Origin: an uncultured Clostridia bacterium
Lineage (GTDB): Bacteria > Bacillota > Clostridia > Peptostreptococcales > Acidaminobacteraceae
Assembly: GCA_945950065.1 (NCBI GenBank)
Contig: CAMFGQ010000020.1
Location: 1-16,126 of the forward strand
Direction: 5' to 3'
Length of the DNA: 16,126 nt
The notes beneath the pieces were generated by a model. That model did no database searches. It saw only the letters and a program-made list of their open reading frames with translations, and was not told the DNA's origin. Positions 5,260 through 12,627 of this stretch are shown here, piece by piece (position 1 is the first letter of the stretch; each line of letters starts with the position of its first letter). A program made the position numbers and the translations under genes.

Positions 5260-6429
5260 TTAGTTCAAGTCAATCTTCTGATAACCACCATAATACACTT
5301 CTGACACTTCATCGTATAGGGGCTTTCCAAGGAGCCCCTTCATGATCTCATCGAATTTTTCCTTAATCTCCACATCCTCAAAGGCCTGTGGATACATGGT
5401 CTTTCCGAAGAAATAGCTGTCTGCTATGGCAACCCCAATATTCGTATAGTAGAAATTATAGGGCATATGCAGATAGACCTTTCCCTCTTTAAAGGCTTTT
5501 AAGCCCTGATAGAAGGTTGGATCTTTATCATAATCTTCCTTTACTAAGGCATAACCACCACCATCAATAAAGATTATCTCTGGATCAAGTTCCAAGATTT
5601 TTTCTTTATCAAGGCTCACATACTGATGAATGCCTACTTCATCCACAACATTTCGACTATGAATCGCATTGAAAAGGGAAAAATCTCCTGTGGTACTCTC
5701 AATGCCATGGGCACCACGCGTGCCCATTCCACCCATATAGACTCTTGGCCTATCTTCTTGTGAGATGTCTTTTGTCCTTTTTTCTAGGTCTTCCTTCCAA
5801 GCCTCCATCATGGCGACGACTTCTTTTCCTCGCTCTGTTCCCATGACTTCACCAATAAGCTCTAAACTCTTGTAGAGTTCTGGATCAAATACCTCTTTCT
5901 TTCCATAGTTTAAGGCAACAACAGGAATTCCCGTCTTCTCCTGAAGCTTCTCTACTGACTCTGCTTCACCTGTATACATGCTAAAGATGACATCGGGCTC
6001 CACTTCAAGTAGTTTCTCTGGGTCAGGCGCATTCCTTGGTCCTCCTGGTCCAATTACGGTCAACTCACGAAGTTCAGGATAAGCAAGATGATAGGGACGT
6101 CCCTCTTTTTCTTGGCGTTCCATATCCTCAACACCAACGAGTTTATCTACTTCAGCAACATAGAGATAGAGACGCAGTGCGCCAGGTCCAATGGCAACCA
6201 CGCGCTGCGGTCTAGAGGCGAAGGTCATCTCTCGATTTAGGGCATCCACAATGGTAAAAGATCCCCTTTCTTCCCCCTCTTGTTCATCCTCTATCTTTTC
6301 TTCTGGTTTTTCTTCAACTTTTTCTTCTTGAGAAGGAAGAATCTCCGCCTTCTCTTCTTCAGCTTTACATCCAAAACTAAAGATAAGTAGTAGAGCAAGT
6401 AGGATACTCAGTAGCAATTTATGTTTCAT
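5260..6429 (-). CDS. ABC transporter substrate-binding lipoprotein, iron-complex/cobalamin/oxyanion (TroA-like) family
   Basis: This is the extracytoplasmic binding protein of the adjacent importer. Of 389 residues, 1-20 form a lipoprotein signal peptide with lipobox FSFGC (Cys21). Next comes a highly charged Glu/Lys linker, about residues 22-57. The PF01497-type periplasmic-binding fold then begins at FTIVDALNREMTF, with RVVAIGPGALRLYLYV and a GPGGPRNAPDPEKLLEVEPDVIFSM segment, where NAPDPEKLLEVEPDVIF is the family signature region. The start follows AGGAGGAAAAA. It is the last gene of the FmdE-permease-ATPase-binding protein operon. The ligand cannot be read from sequence: ferric siderophore, cobalamin, haem, or molybdate/tungstate (as in MolA of the same family) are all possible, and the FmdE partner slightly favours a metal or oxyanion. 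Confidence 0.88.
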   Translation of the reverse strand: MKHKLLLSILLALLLIFSFGCKAEEEKAEILPSQEEKVEEKPEEKIEDEQEGEERGSFTIVDALNREMTFASRPQRVVAIGPGALRLYLYVAEVDKLVGVEDMERQEKEGRPYHLAYPELRELTVIGPGGPRNAPDPEKLLEVEPDVIFSMYTGEAESVEKLQEKTGIPVVALNYGKKEVFDPELYKSLELIGEVMGTERGKEVVAMMEAWKEDLEKRTKDISQEDRPRVYMGGMGTRGAHGIESTTGDFSLFNAIHSRNVVDEVGIHQYVSLDKEKILELDPEIIFIDGGGYALVKEDYDKDPTFYQGLKAFKEGKVYLHMPYNFYYTNIGVAIADSYFFGKTMYPQAFEDVEIKEKFDEIMKGLLGKPLYDEVSEVYYGGYQKIDLN

Positions 6430-6438
6430 TTTTTCCTC

Positions 6439-7194
6439 CTACAAAGGGATAACAATAGGTCTCCCATCTATTTCTTCTACACAGACATCTACCTTGTAGG
6501 TGCTGTGAATGTTCTCTGGGATAATGATCTCTTTTCCTCCAAATGCGTGTACTTCGCCATCTCTTAACATAATAAAACGATGTGCAAAACGAAGCGCAAG
6601 ATTGATATCATGCATACTCACCACGGCAGAAATGCCCTCCTCCTTGGTGATGGTGGAAAGAAGTTCTGTTACCTCAAGTTGATTCCTAAGATCAAGATTA
6701 CTGGTTGGCTCATCTAGAAGCAGTAGTTTTGGCTGTTGGGCCAAAGCTCTGGCTAAGGATACCTTTTGAAGCTCCCCTCCAGATAAAGTATCTAGATCTC
6801 GTAAACTTAAATGATCAAGAGAAAGCTTCTTCAAGATTTCCTTCACAAGAACCAAATCCCCTGAACCTACTTCCCATCCCATATGAGGCTTCCTACCTAA
6901 AAGCACAGCATCAAATACTGTGGTGCGGTTAAACTCCTGTCTCTGAGGCACATAGGCAATCCGCTTAGCTATCTCCCGTGACTTCATCTTTGAAAGAGGA
7001 TTTCCCTGAACATAGACCTCTCCTTTTTGTGGATGAAGAATTCTACTCAAACATTTGATCAGCGTTGACTTACCTGCTCCATTAACTCCAAGTAGAGCTA
7101 CATTCTCTCCTTGCTTCACATCAAAACTAATTTCCCTCAATATCTCACTACAGGGATAGGAAAAAGAGAGTTGATCCACATGCAATAAACTCAT
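6439..7194 (-). CDS. ABC transporter ATP-binding protein, FecE/BtuD family
   Basis: This 251-residue cytoplasmic ATPase powers the adjacent FecCD-type permease. Walker A is GVNGAGKST (36-44), the Q-loop is YVPQR (81-85), the signature is LSGGE (137-141), Walker B is LLLLDEP (157-163), the D-loop is SNLD (165-168), and the H-loop His is in VVSMHDINLALRFA. The C-terminal IDGRPIVIPL tail is common in FecE/FhuC-type ATPases. The start at 7194 was chosen because its ATG overlaps the permease stop as ATGA. A longer frame to 7323 would add 43 residues encoded within the permease gene and lies before the natural N-terminal strand (LLHVDQLSFSY). Confidence 0.93.
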   Translation of the reverse strand: MSLLHVDQLSFSYPCSEILREISFDVKQGENVALLGVNGAGKSTLIKCLSRILHPQKGEVYVQGNPLSKMKSREIAKRIAYVPQRQEFNRTTVFDAVLLGRKPHMGWEVGSGDLVLVKEILKKLSLDHLSLRDLDTLSGGELQKVSLARALAQQPKLLLLDEPTSNLDLRNQLEVTELLSTITKEEGISAVVSMHDINLALRFAHRFIMLRDGEVHAFGGKEIIIPENIHSTYKVDVCVEEIDGRPIVIPL

Positions 7195-8270
7195 GATCTT
7201 TTTCCTTTCATTAAGAGATAGAGGAAGGTGGGTCCTCCAAGTAGACTGGTAATGGCACCTACCGGCAAAACAATGGGTGAAATAATTGTACGGGCAAGGG
7301 TATCCGATGCAAGAAGAATACAAGCTCCAGCGAGAGCAGAAGCAGGGAGGAGAAAACGATGATCATCTCCAAGGACTCTTCTCATCATCTGAGGTCCAAC
7401 CAGACCAATAAAACCAATCATCCCAAGAAAAGAAACGGCAACCGATGTAATCAGAGCAGCTAAGAGTAGACTCCAAAAACGTAGTGCTTTTGTTTTTATT
7501 CCTAAGGTTTTGGCTGTATCTTCTCCTGTCAAAAGAGCATTGTAGCTCCACCGTTGAAGATAGTAAAAAACACTAATGGGAACAACTACAGCAGTTAAAA
7601 TGAGCAGCTCTTTCCATACAATTCTCCCTAGATCTCCAAAGCTCCAAAAAAGAGCAGCTGCAATCCGTACATCTGTAGAAAAGTACTGCAAAATTGTGGT
7701 GGCTGCAGCAAAAAGAGAACCTAATGCCACTCCTGATAGAACAATGGACTCCTTTGAAAAGTGTCGAAGTCGAGCTAAACTCAGAATCATCACTGTACTG
7801 AGCATAGCAAAAGCAAAGGCACAAACCGTCACCAGATAGGGACTGTTTAAAACCAGTGCATCTCCACCAGTATGTTGCAAGGTACCAGCACCAAAAAGGA
7901 GTATCGCTAGATTAGCACCAAAAATAGCACCTTGGCTAAGGCCTAAGGTAGAGGGAGAAGCTAAGGGATTGCCAAGGCAAGTCTGCATCACACAGCCAGA
8001 GATCGAAAGCCCCCAGCCTGCAACAAGAGCTGCAATCACCCTAGGAAGGCGAAGCTTCCAGACAATAATCCTTGTCTTGGTCTGCTCACCCGAAAAAAGT
8101 GTATGTATAATCTCCCTAGGACTCAGTTTGGTTGATCCCGCACCTAAAGAAAGGATCATTAGGACAAGGACAAAGAGGAACACACCCAGAAGCAAAAGCT
8201 TCTTACGCTGTATATGTCCCTGATAGGCCTCTATAGAATAGGGCGTGTTTTTTTCATGACCACAACTCAT
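7191..8270 (-). CDS. FecCD-family ABC transporter permease
   Basis: This 359-residue integral membrane subunit forms the import channel, normally as a homodimer. After a short cytoplasmic N-terminus (about 24 residues) the first helix is LLLLGVFLFVLVLMIL. Family markers are KLRLPRVIAALVAGWGLSISG, QTCLGNPLASPSTLGLSQGA, the LWSFGDL-like FWSFGDLGRI, and FIGLVGPQMMRRVLG followed by LPASALAGACILLASDTLAR. These are the FecCD (BtuC/FhuB) signature segments, including the loop that docks on the ATPase. The start is the ATG that shares one base with the TGA of the FmdE gene (TGATG). A TTG one codon earlier is the alternative. The downstream overlap with the ATPase gene indicates translational coupling through the operon. 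Confidence 0.92.
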   Translation of the reverse strand: MSCGHEKNTPYSIEAYQGHIQRKKLLLLGVFLFVLVLMILSLGAGSTKLSPREIIHTLFSGEQTKTRIIVWKLRLPRVIAALVAGWGLSISGCVMQTCLGNPLASPSTLGLSQGAIFGANLAILLFGAGTLQHTGGDALVLNSPYLVTVCAFAFAMLSTVMILSLARLRHFSKESIVLSGVALGSLFAAATTILQYFSTDVRIAAALFWSFGDLGRIVWKELLILTAVVVPISVFYYLQRWSYNALLTGEDTAKTLGIKTKALRFWSLLLAALITSVAVSFLGMIGFIGLVGPQMMRRVLGDDHRFLLPASALAGACILLASDTLARTIISPIVLPVGAITSLLGGPTFLYLLMKGKRS

Positions 8271-8797
8271 CAAAAACCCCGATCATAGCTTTTTACACAA
8301 TCAAGGCAAAGGGTCTTTCCTTCTTCAATACGCAGCATGAGTTCCATGGTGGATTCACCACAGGTAGCACAGAGTTGATTCTCAAAGATTCTTGCACGCT
8401 CAGGAACTTCGTAATGAGGTTTCTTTACCTCAAAGAGTTCCCCAACTGGCTTGGTTAGTAATTCCTCTTGCCACTCTTCCCGTGTCATCTCTCCACTTTT
8501 TGGTTTCAAGACAACCCGTACACTCTTCCCGTCACGGATGAAAAAGCTAAAGGCTTGTTTTCCTCGTAGCCGAAAAAGAAAATTCCCTTTTCCAGGTGTA
8601 CAATCGGTTAAGTACATGATGGCATCAATTCCGCAGGCTTCGTTTTCTGCAACACATACCACCTCTTCATCTGTCCCCTGAAAAAGACTGACACCCAGTG
8701 CTTTTTCAGCGGCTTCTACTGCACGAAAGCCAATGGCAAGTCCAGGGCATGAATGACCGTGAAAGGCAACGGCTTTTTCCCATTTTTCTTGATTCAT
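8270..8797 (-). CDS. FmdE-family protein with C-terminal zinc ribbon
   Basis: This 175-residue cytoplasmic protein has an N-terminal FmdE domain beginning at FHGHSCPGLAIGFRAVEAA, where H13, H15 and C17 are likely metal ligands. It continues with ENEACGIDAIMYLTDCTPGKGN, which carries two further family cysteines. A C-terminal zinc ribbon has C143/C146 (CATC) and C164/C167 (CLDC). FmdE was first named from molybdenum formylmethanofuran dehydrogenase operons, but its homologues occur widely in anaerobes and their reaction is not settled. The start follows TTAGGAGGACATC. It is the first gene of the ABC uptake operon and overlaps the permease gene by one base. A role in handling the imported metal or oxyanion is inference from position only. 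Confidence 0.88.
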   Translation of the reverse strand: MNQEKWEKAVAFHGHSCPGLAIGFRAVEAAEKALGVSLFQGTDEEVVCVAENEACGIDAIMYLTDCTPGKGNFLFRLRGKQAFSFFIRDGKSVRVVLKPKSGEMTREEWQEELLTKPVGELFEVKKPHYEVPERARIFENQLCATCGESTMELMLRIEEGKTLCLDCVKSYDRGF

Positions 8798-8821
8798 GAT
8801 GTCCTCCTAAAATGTCTTCCT

Positions 8822-8839
8822 GTAAAAAAATGCTTTTAC
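8822..8839 (-). repeat. Inverted repeat in the leader of the FmdE/ABC operon
   Basis: GTAAAA (8822-8827) and TTTTAC (8834-8839) are inverted around AAATGC. The dyad lies just downstream of the likely transcription start and before the AGGAGG site. It could be a repressor site or a weak RNA hairpin. The arms are AT-rich, so chance cannot be excluded. Confidence 0.35.
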
Positions 8840-8853
8840 GTAATCAGTTTAGC

Positions 8854-8881
8854 ATTAAAATCACCCTGTATATATAGACAA
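8854..8881 (-). promoter_or_regulatory. Probable promoter of the FmdE/ABC operon
   Basis: On the minus strand TTGTCT (8881-8876) and TTTAAT (8859-8854) are separated by 16 bases, with four and five consensus matches. The -35 touches the end of the terminator stem of the upstream operon. The leader of about 50 bases contains an inverted repeat. Confidence 0.5.
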
Positions 8882-8918
8882 AAGCCCCCAAATGCCTAAA
8901 CGAGCATTTGGGGGCTTT
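8881..8918 (-). terminator. Terminator of the PfpI-AKR-GNAT operon
   Basis: A 15-bp perfect stem, AAAGCCCCCAAATGC (8881-8895) with its complement at 8904-8918, has an 8-base loop. On the minus strand it ends in TTTTGTCT. It lies 22 bases after the GNAT stop and is the strongest terminator in the window. Confidence 0.9.
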
Positions 8919-8940
8919 CCTTTAGTGTCTTTTGTCTTCT

Positions 8941-9492
8941 TTATGAAGACGCTCCGTAAAACTCTTCCCTTGTGATCTCATACTCTACAGCCGATCTCTT
9001 GTTTCCAAGCTGATCGATGAAAGCATCTTTCACAATTCTTACTTTACATGCATGAAGTTTCTCTTCATAGACATGCTGGGCACGTCTATTGTCCAAGGTG
9101 GTATCCCAGAAAATTTTGTCTACCTGAATCTTTTCATTTGTCCTTTTATCTGAAAAGATAAAGTCAAAGAGCATCCTGATCAGCTTGGGACCATGGCCTA
9201 GATTTTGGTAGGAAGCTTCACAAATCTTCCAGCCAGGATAAGCAGTTGCTTTTCCATCAAGGGAAAAGGATGTCTCTCCTACAGGCACTCCATCAATTTC
9301 TATGATGAAAAAGGCTCCTGGGCTGTTTTCCCAGTTTTCAATCTGTCTCCTTGTTTCTTCTACAGATTGTCCCAAACCATTGGGAAAGCCTGCATGTTCC
9401 ATCACACGACCATCATTCCACCAATTCGTAAGAAGTTGTGCATCGTCTTTTGTCACAGGTCGAAGGGTTATGTTTTCTTTTTGTCTTTTCAT
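8941..9492 (-). CDS. GNAT-family N-acetyltransferase (RimJ/RimL-like)
   Basis: This is a 183-residue acyl-CoA-dependent transferase. It begins MKRQKENITLRPVTKDDAQ, the usual first strand and helix of RimJ/RimL-type GNAT proteins. The beta segment FFIIEIDGVPVGETSF follows, then the acetyl-CoA pyrophosphate loop QNLGHGPK (about residues 111-118) with ligand helix LIRMLFDFIF, and finally LDNRRAQHVYEEKL, the common N-x-x-A/S-x-x-x-Y-E-K motif. The start at 9492 has GAGGT upstream. A longer frame to 9648 would run back into the coding region of the aldo/keto reductase and is rejected. It is the last gene of the three-gene operon, 19 bases behind the reductase. The acceptor substrate is unknown. 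Confidence 0.85.
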   Translation of the reverse strand: MKRQKENITLRPVTKDDAQLLTNWWNDGRVMEHAGFPNGLGQSVEETRRQIENWENSPGAFFIIEIDGVPVGETSFSLDGKATAYPGWKICEASYQNLGHGPKLIRMLFDFIFSDKRTNEKIQVDKIFWDTTLDNRRAQHVYEEKLHACKVRIVKDAFIDQLGNKRSAVEYEITREEFYGASS

Positions 9493-9511
9493 CTGTACCT
9501 CATTTTTGCTT

Positions 9512-10540
9512 TTAAATGTTGGTGTTTTCCTCCTCAAGTACAGACGTAACGTGTTGAAGCATGTTGATAATAGGGAGCTCATAGGGACAACGACTCTCAC
9601 AGAGTCCACATTGAATGCAATCCGATGCCTTCTTGGAGAATGCATCATAGCGTTCCTTGGCCCATTCTTGTAAGTTGTAGCGACTATAGTAACCCTCCAT
9701 TAAGAATACGGAAGGAATATCGATGCCTACAGCACAAGGTAGACAGTAGCCACAACGCCTACAGAAGTGTTCGCCCAGTTCTTCAGCTTCCTCTTCAAGG
9801 AGCTTGAATTCCTCAGCACTAAGAGGACCTTTTTTGGCTTCCTCCAGATTCATATGGAGCTGAGAAATGGAATCCATGCCAGGGATGATCACATCACAGG
9901 CACCACTATGAAGCAAGAAGCGCAGCGCAAGATCTTTATGCTTCAGTGCACCTCCAGCAAAGGGCTTCATAATGATCACACCAATGCCTTTTTCTCTGGC
10001 TCTCTTAAGTAATTCTTCGCCATGGCGTTCCATGTAGTTAAAAGGAAACTGCAAGGTTGCAAAAAGATCCGACTCCAGGGCTCTCTCCAGTACATCAAGG
10101 CGATGAGTCGTTAGACCTAGAGCACCAATCTTCCCTTGCTCCATGATTTCTTTAGCATAGTCGTATCCACCACCTTCACCGATAAGCATCTCATACTCAT
10201 CTAGGCTACGCAGATTGTGGAACTGATAGAGATCAATAAAGTCTGTCTGAAGAAGAGAAAAACTGGTTTCCATCTCTTCTTTGATGCCTTCCCGATCTCG
10301 TTTCATGCTTTTGGTGGCTAGAATCACTTCTGGATTACCTAGCTCTTTCAGAGCCTCCCCAATATACTCCTCACTGACCGTATAGCCTCTAGCTGTATCA
10401 ATAAAGTTAATTCCTGCATCGAGACAGGCCTTAATCAGAGCTGTGGCTTCTTCTTGCTGAATCCTCTGAAGGGGAATTCCACCCAGTCCTAAAGGAAAGA
10501 CCTCCATGGAGGTCTCTCCTAAACGAATGGTCTTCTCCAT
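9512..10540 (-). CDS. Aldo/keto reductase with C-terminal dicluster 4Fe-4S domain
   Basis: This 342-residue protein has two parts. The N-terminal TIM barrel (about 1-250) shows the aldo/keto reductase tetrad pattern: D48 in INFIDTARGY, Y53, K77 in ILATKSMKR, and His in DLYQFHNLR. It also has MKPFAGGAL and the GACDVIIPGMDS segment. The C-terminal part (about 257-330) has CRRCGYCLPC and CIQCGLCESRCP, two Cys-rich motifs of the 2x[4Fe-4S] type. Such COG1453-like enzymes are widespread in anaerobes and probably use both NAD(P)H and iron-sulfur electron transfer. Their substrates are mostly unknown. The start is the ATG sharing one base with the PfpI stop (TGATG), or a GTG one codon earlier. It is co-transcribed with the PfpI protein, so a role in carbonyl or aldehyde stress is a fair inference. 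Confidence 0.93.
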   Translation of the reverse strand: MEKTIRLGETSMEVFPLGLGGIPLQRIQQEEATALIKACLDAGINFIDTARGYTVSEEYIGEALKELGNPEVILATKSMKRDREGIKEEMETSFSLLQTDFIDLYQFHNLRSLDEYEMLIGEGGGYDYAKEIMEQGKIGALGLTTHRLDVLERALESDLFATLQFPFNYMERHGEELLKRAREKGIGVIIMKPFAGGALKHKDLALRFLLHSGACDVIIPGMDSISQLHMNLEEAKKGPLSAEEFKLLEEEAEELGEHFCRRCGYCLPCAVGIDIPSVFLMEGYYSRYNLQEWAKERYDAFSKKASDCIQCGLCESRCPYELPIINMLQHVTSVLEEENTNI

Positions 10541-11043
10541 CACTTGATCTCTTTCAAGAAGGCTTTCACAAAGGCAGGAAGATCAGCAGGTTGCCTAGAG
10601 GTAATGATGTTGCCATCTACTACCACTTCTTCATCCATCCACTCTGCTCCAGCATGACGCAAATCATCTTGAATAGACATAAAGGATGTCATCTTTTTGC
10701 CCTTTAAGTCAATGGAGGAAGCAAGAAGCCACGGTCCGTGACAGATGGCGGCTATTGGCTTGCCAGCTTCATGGATTTCTTTGACTAGTTTTTTTGTATG
10801 GGGGTTTCTTCTCATATAGTCGGGAGAGAAACCACCAGGAACCAGAAGTCCTACATAGTCTTCTGCTTGGACTTCTTCAGAGGAATGGGTGCTTTTTATG
10901 GGTAGGCCTACTTTGCTCTTATACACTTTATCTTTCTCGCTCCCCACTAGGTGAACTTCAAAGTCCTCCAGTAAACGGTAGTAGGGATAGAGGAGCTCCA
11001 TTTCGTTATAGTCTGTTTCTACAAGTACAATTACTTTTTTCAT
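10540..11043 (-). CDS. DJ-1/PfpI-family protein (Cys glutamine-amidotransferase fold)
   Basis: This 167-residue cytoplasmic protein begins KKVIVLVETDYNEMEL, with the conserved acidic residue near position 14-16 of the DJ-1/PfpI fold. It has LLVPGGFSPDYMRR and the nucleophile elbow AAICHGPWLLAS with Cys101 and His102, then DGNIITSRQPADLPAF. These are PfpI/YhbO/YfkM-type features. Family members are linked to protection against glyoxals, oxidative and general stress; in Bacillus subtilis YfkM (GSP18) belongs to the sigma-B regulon. The start follows AGGAGGCAAAG. It leads a three-gene operon with the ferredoxin-like reductase and the GNAT gene. The exact activity (peptidase, chaperone or deglycase) cannot be read from sequence. 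Confidence 0.92.
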   Translation of the reverse strand: MKKVIVLVETDYNEMELLYPYYRLLEDFEVHLVGSEKDKVYKSKVGLPIKSTHSSEEVQAEDYVGLLVPGGFSPDYMRRNPHTKKLVKEIHEAGKPIAAICHGPWLLASSIDLKGKKMTSFMSIQDDLRHAGAEWMDEEVVVDGNIITSRQPADLPAFVKAFLKEIK

Positions 11044-11063
11044 CTTTGCCTCCTATATGGTGC

Positions 11064-11082
11064 ATTTATCCTTGGGATAAAT
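11064..11082 (-). repeat. 19-bp perfect palindrome upstream of the PfpI gene, candidate operator
   Basis: ATTTATCC (11064-11071) and GGATAAAT (11075-11082) are exact inverted repeats around TTG. The element lies 20 bases before the PfpI start codon, directly upstream of the ribosome binding site. Its symmetry and size fit a homodimeric repressor site. No regulator gene is adjacent. Confidence 0.55.
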
Positions 11083-11085
11083 AGA

Positions 11086-11125
11086 AAGCTCAGATCATGT
11101 TCATCTAAAGAAACACGCTGAGCTT
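11086..11125 (-). terminator. Possible long-loop terminator or attenuator after trkH
   Basis: AAGCTCAG (11086-11093) and CTGAGCTT (11118-11125) form a perfect 8-bp stem with a 24-base loop. On the minus strand the stem is followed by TCTATTTAT, a moderate U-rich tail. It could end the glpK-trkA-trkH transcript. Because the sigma-B-like promoter at 11148-11173 lies upstream of it, it could also act inside the PfpI leader. Confidence 0.4.
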
Positions 11126-11147
11126 GGGTACATGACTACTGACTTAG

Positions 11148-11173
11148 ATACCCTGGGGGGTATGGGTGAAAAC
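11148..11173 (-). promoter_or_regulatory. Sigma-B-like promoter for the PfpI-AKR-GNAT operon
   Basis: On the minus strand GTTTTC (11173-11168) is followed after 14 bases by a perfect GGGTAT (11153-11148). This matches GTTTAA-N12-15-GGGTAT well. It starts right after the trkH stop codon and implies a leader of about 100 bases. The -10 lies in a 6-bp dyad, ATACCC-N4-GGGTAT (11148-11163). Confidence 0.5.
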
Positions 11174-12625
11174 TTAAATCGTCTTTCTCCAGGTGGATGG
11201 AAGAAAGAGAATCAGGATAGGGAAAATCTCAAGCCTTCCAGCAATCATGGCAAAGCTGAGGAGGATTTTGCTCCAATTGCTCAGGCCAGCAAAATTACCC
11301 GAAGGACCTACTTGACCAAGTCCAGGTCCAATGTTATTAAAGGTAGCCAGAACAGAAGAAATGACGGAAGAGGAGTCTGAAAGATCTAAGGTCATTAGGA
11401 GAATTAAGATAAGAATGATGGCCATATAGATCAGAAAATAACTCCCAATAGCACCTAAGGCTCTTCCTGACATGGATTCATGTTCATGGCTTACTGTAAT
11501 GATGCGTTTAGGCTGACGCATACGCTTAATTTCACCAATGGAACTTTTGGCGAGAATGGATACGCGGGAGATTTTGAGGCCACCTGCAGTTGAGCCAGCA
11601 CAAGCACCAATACACATTAGGGAAAGGAGAATGGTTTTGGAGAACATAGGCCAGGATCCAAAGTCTACCGTGGTATAACCTGTAGTGGTCATGATGGAAC
11701 TCACCGTAAAGAGGCTATGGCGTAAACTAGAGAAAAACTCCCCGTAGATGCCGTAAATGTTGGCTGTAATCAGAGCAATGGCAATCAAGACAATGGCAAT
11801 ATACCAGCGCAATTCTTCGTTTTTAAGGACAGCTTTACCTTGACCAATCAGGACAAAATAATGAAGATTAAAGTTCATCCCAAAGAGGAGCATGGCACTG
11901 GCCAGCACCATCTCAACATAGGCGCTATCAAAGTGAGCGATGCTGCTAGCTTTATTGCTAAACCCTCCTGTTCCAGCTGCCCCAAAGGCATGGATCAGTG
12001 CATCAAAAAGATTCATTCCCCCTAGCATCAGAAGAATGGTCAGGATAGTAGTCATACCAAAATAAATTAAGTAAAGGATCTTTGCCGTAACACTGAGTTT
12101 ACTGACTAGCTTTCCAAAACGCGGTCCGGGTACTTCTACCTTCATAATCTGGACACTGTCGGTGGACATTCTGGGAATCACAGCTAAAGCAAAGACCAGA
12201 ATTCCCATGCCTCCAACAAAATGAGTAAAGCTCCTCCAAAAGTGCATAGAGGGACTCAGGGCTTCAATATGGTTAAGAATGGTAGATCCCGTTGTGGTAA
12301 AACCACTTGCCGTCTCAAAAAACGCATCGACAAAGGAAGGGATCTGCCCCGAGATGTAGAAGGGCAAAGCTCCAAACAGACTAAGCAACGTCCAGCTCAT
12401 CCCTACCATCACAAAGGCTTCTCTCATGTAAAAGCGATGATCCATCTCTCTGCCCCGTTGCAAAAAATAGGCAATGACAAGTAGCAAAGCCATGGTGATG
12501 AGAAAGGCTAGACTGTTTCCTATTGGTTCCCGATAGATGAAAGAGACCAGTAAGGGTAGGGATAACAGTCCTGCTTCAATAAATAAAATTCTGGCTAGGA
12601 TAAAGCCAAGCATTGGATAATTCAT
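11174..12625 (-). CDS. trkH: Trk-type potassium uptake protein, membrane subunit TrkH
   Basis: This 483-residue integral membrane protein is the K+-translocating subunit of a Trk/Ktr system. Four pore-loop repeats can be seen: ETASGFTTTGST, GAAGTGGFSNK, SIMTTTGYTTVDF and FNNIGPGLGQVGPS. Each has a selectivity-filter glycine between membrane segments, as expected for the four M1-P-M2 units. The N-terminus YPMLGFILARILFIEAGLL is the usual first helix. The gene starts two bases after the trkA stop and has no clear ribosome binding site of its own, so it is probably translationally coupled to trkA. Length is normal for TrkH. Confidence 0.95.
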   Translation of the reverse strand: MNYPMLGFILARILFIEAGLLSLPLLVSFIYREPIGNSLAFLITMALLLVIAYFLQRGREMDHRFYMREAFVMVGMSWTLLSLFGALPFYISGQIPSFVDAFFETASGFTTTGSTILNHIEALSPSMHFWRSFTHFVGGMGILVFALAVIPRMSTDSVQIMKVEVPGPRFGKLVSKLSVTAKILYLIYFGMTTILTILLMLGGMNLFDALIHAFGAAGTGGFSNKASSIAHFDSAYVEMVLASAMLLFGMNFNLHYFVLIGQGKAVLKNEELRWYIAIVLIAIALITANIYGIYGEFFSSLRHSLFTVSSIMTTTGYTTVDFGSWPMFSKTILLSLMCIGACAGSTAGGLKISRVSILAKSSIGEIKRMRQPKRIITVSHEHESMSGRALGAIGSYFLIYMAIILILILLMTLDLSDSSSVISSVLATFNNIGPGLGQVGPSGNFAGLSNWSKILLSFAMIAGRLEIFPILILFLPSTWRKTI

Positions 12626-12627
12626 GA

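Noticed and set aside
7195..7323. 43-residue N-terminal extension of the ATP-binding protein
   Set aside because: It is encoded within the permease gene and has no ABC-domain similarity. The ATGA overlap marks the start at 7194.
9493..9648. 52-residue N-terminal extension of the GNAT protein
   Set aside because: It overlaps the coding end of the aldo/keto reductase in another frame, and a ribosome binding site supports the start at 9492.
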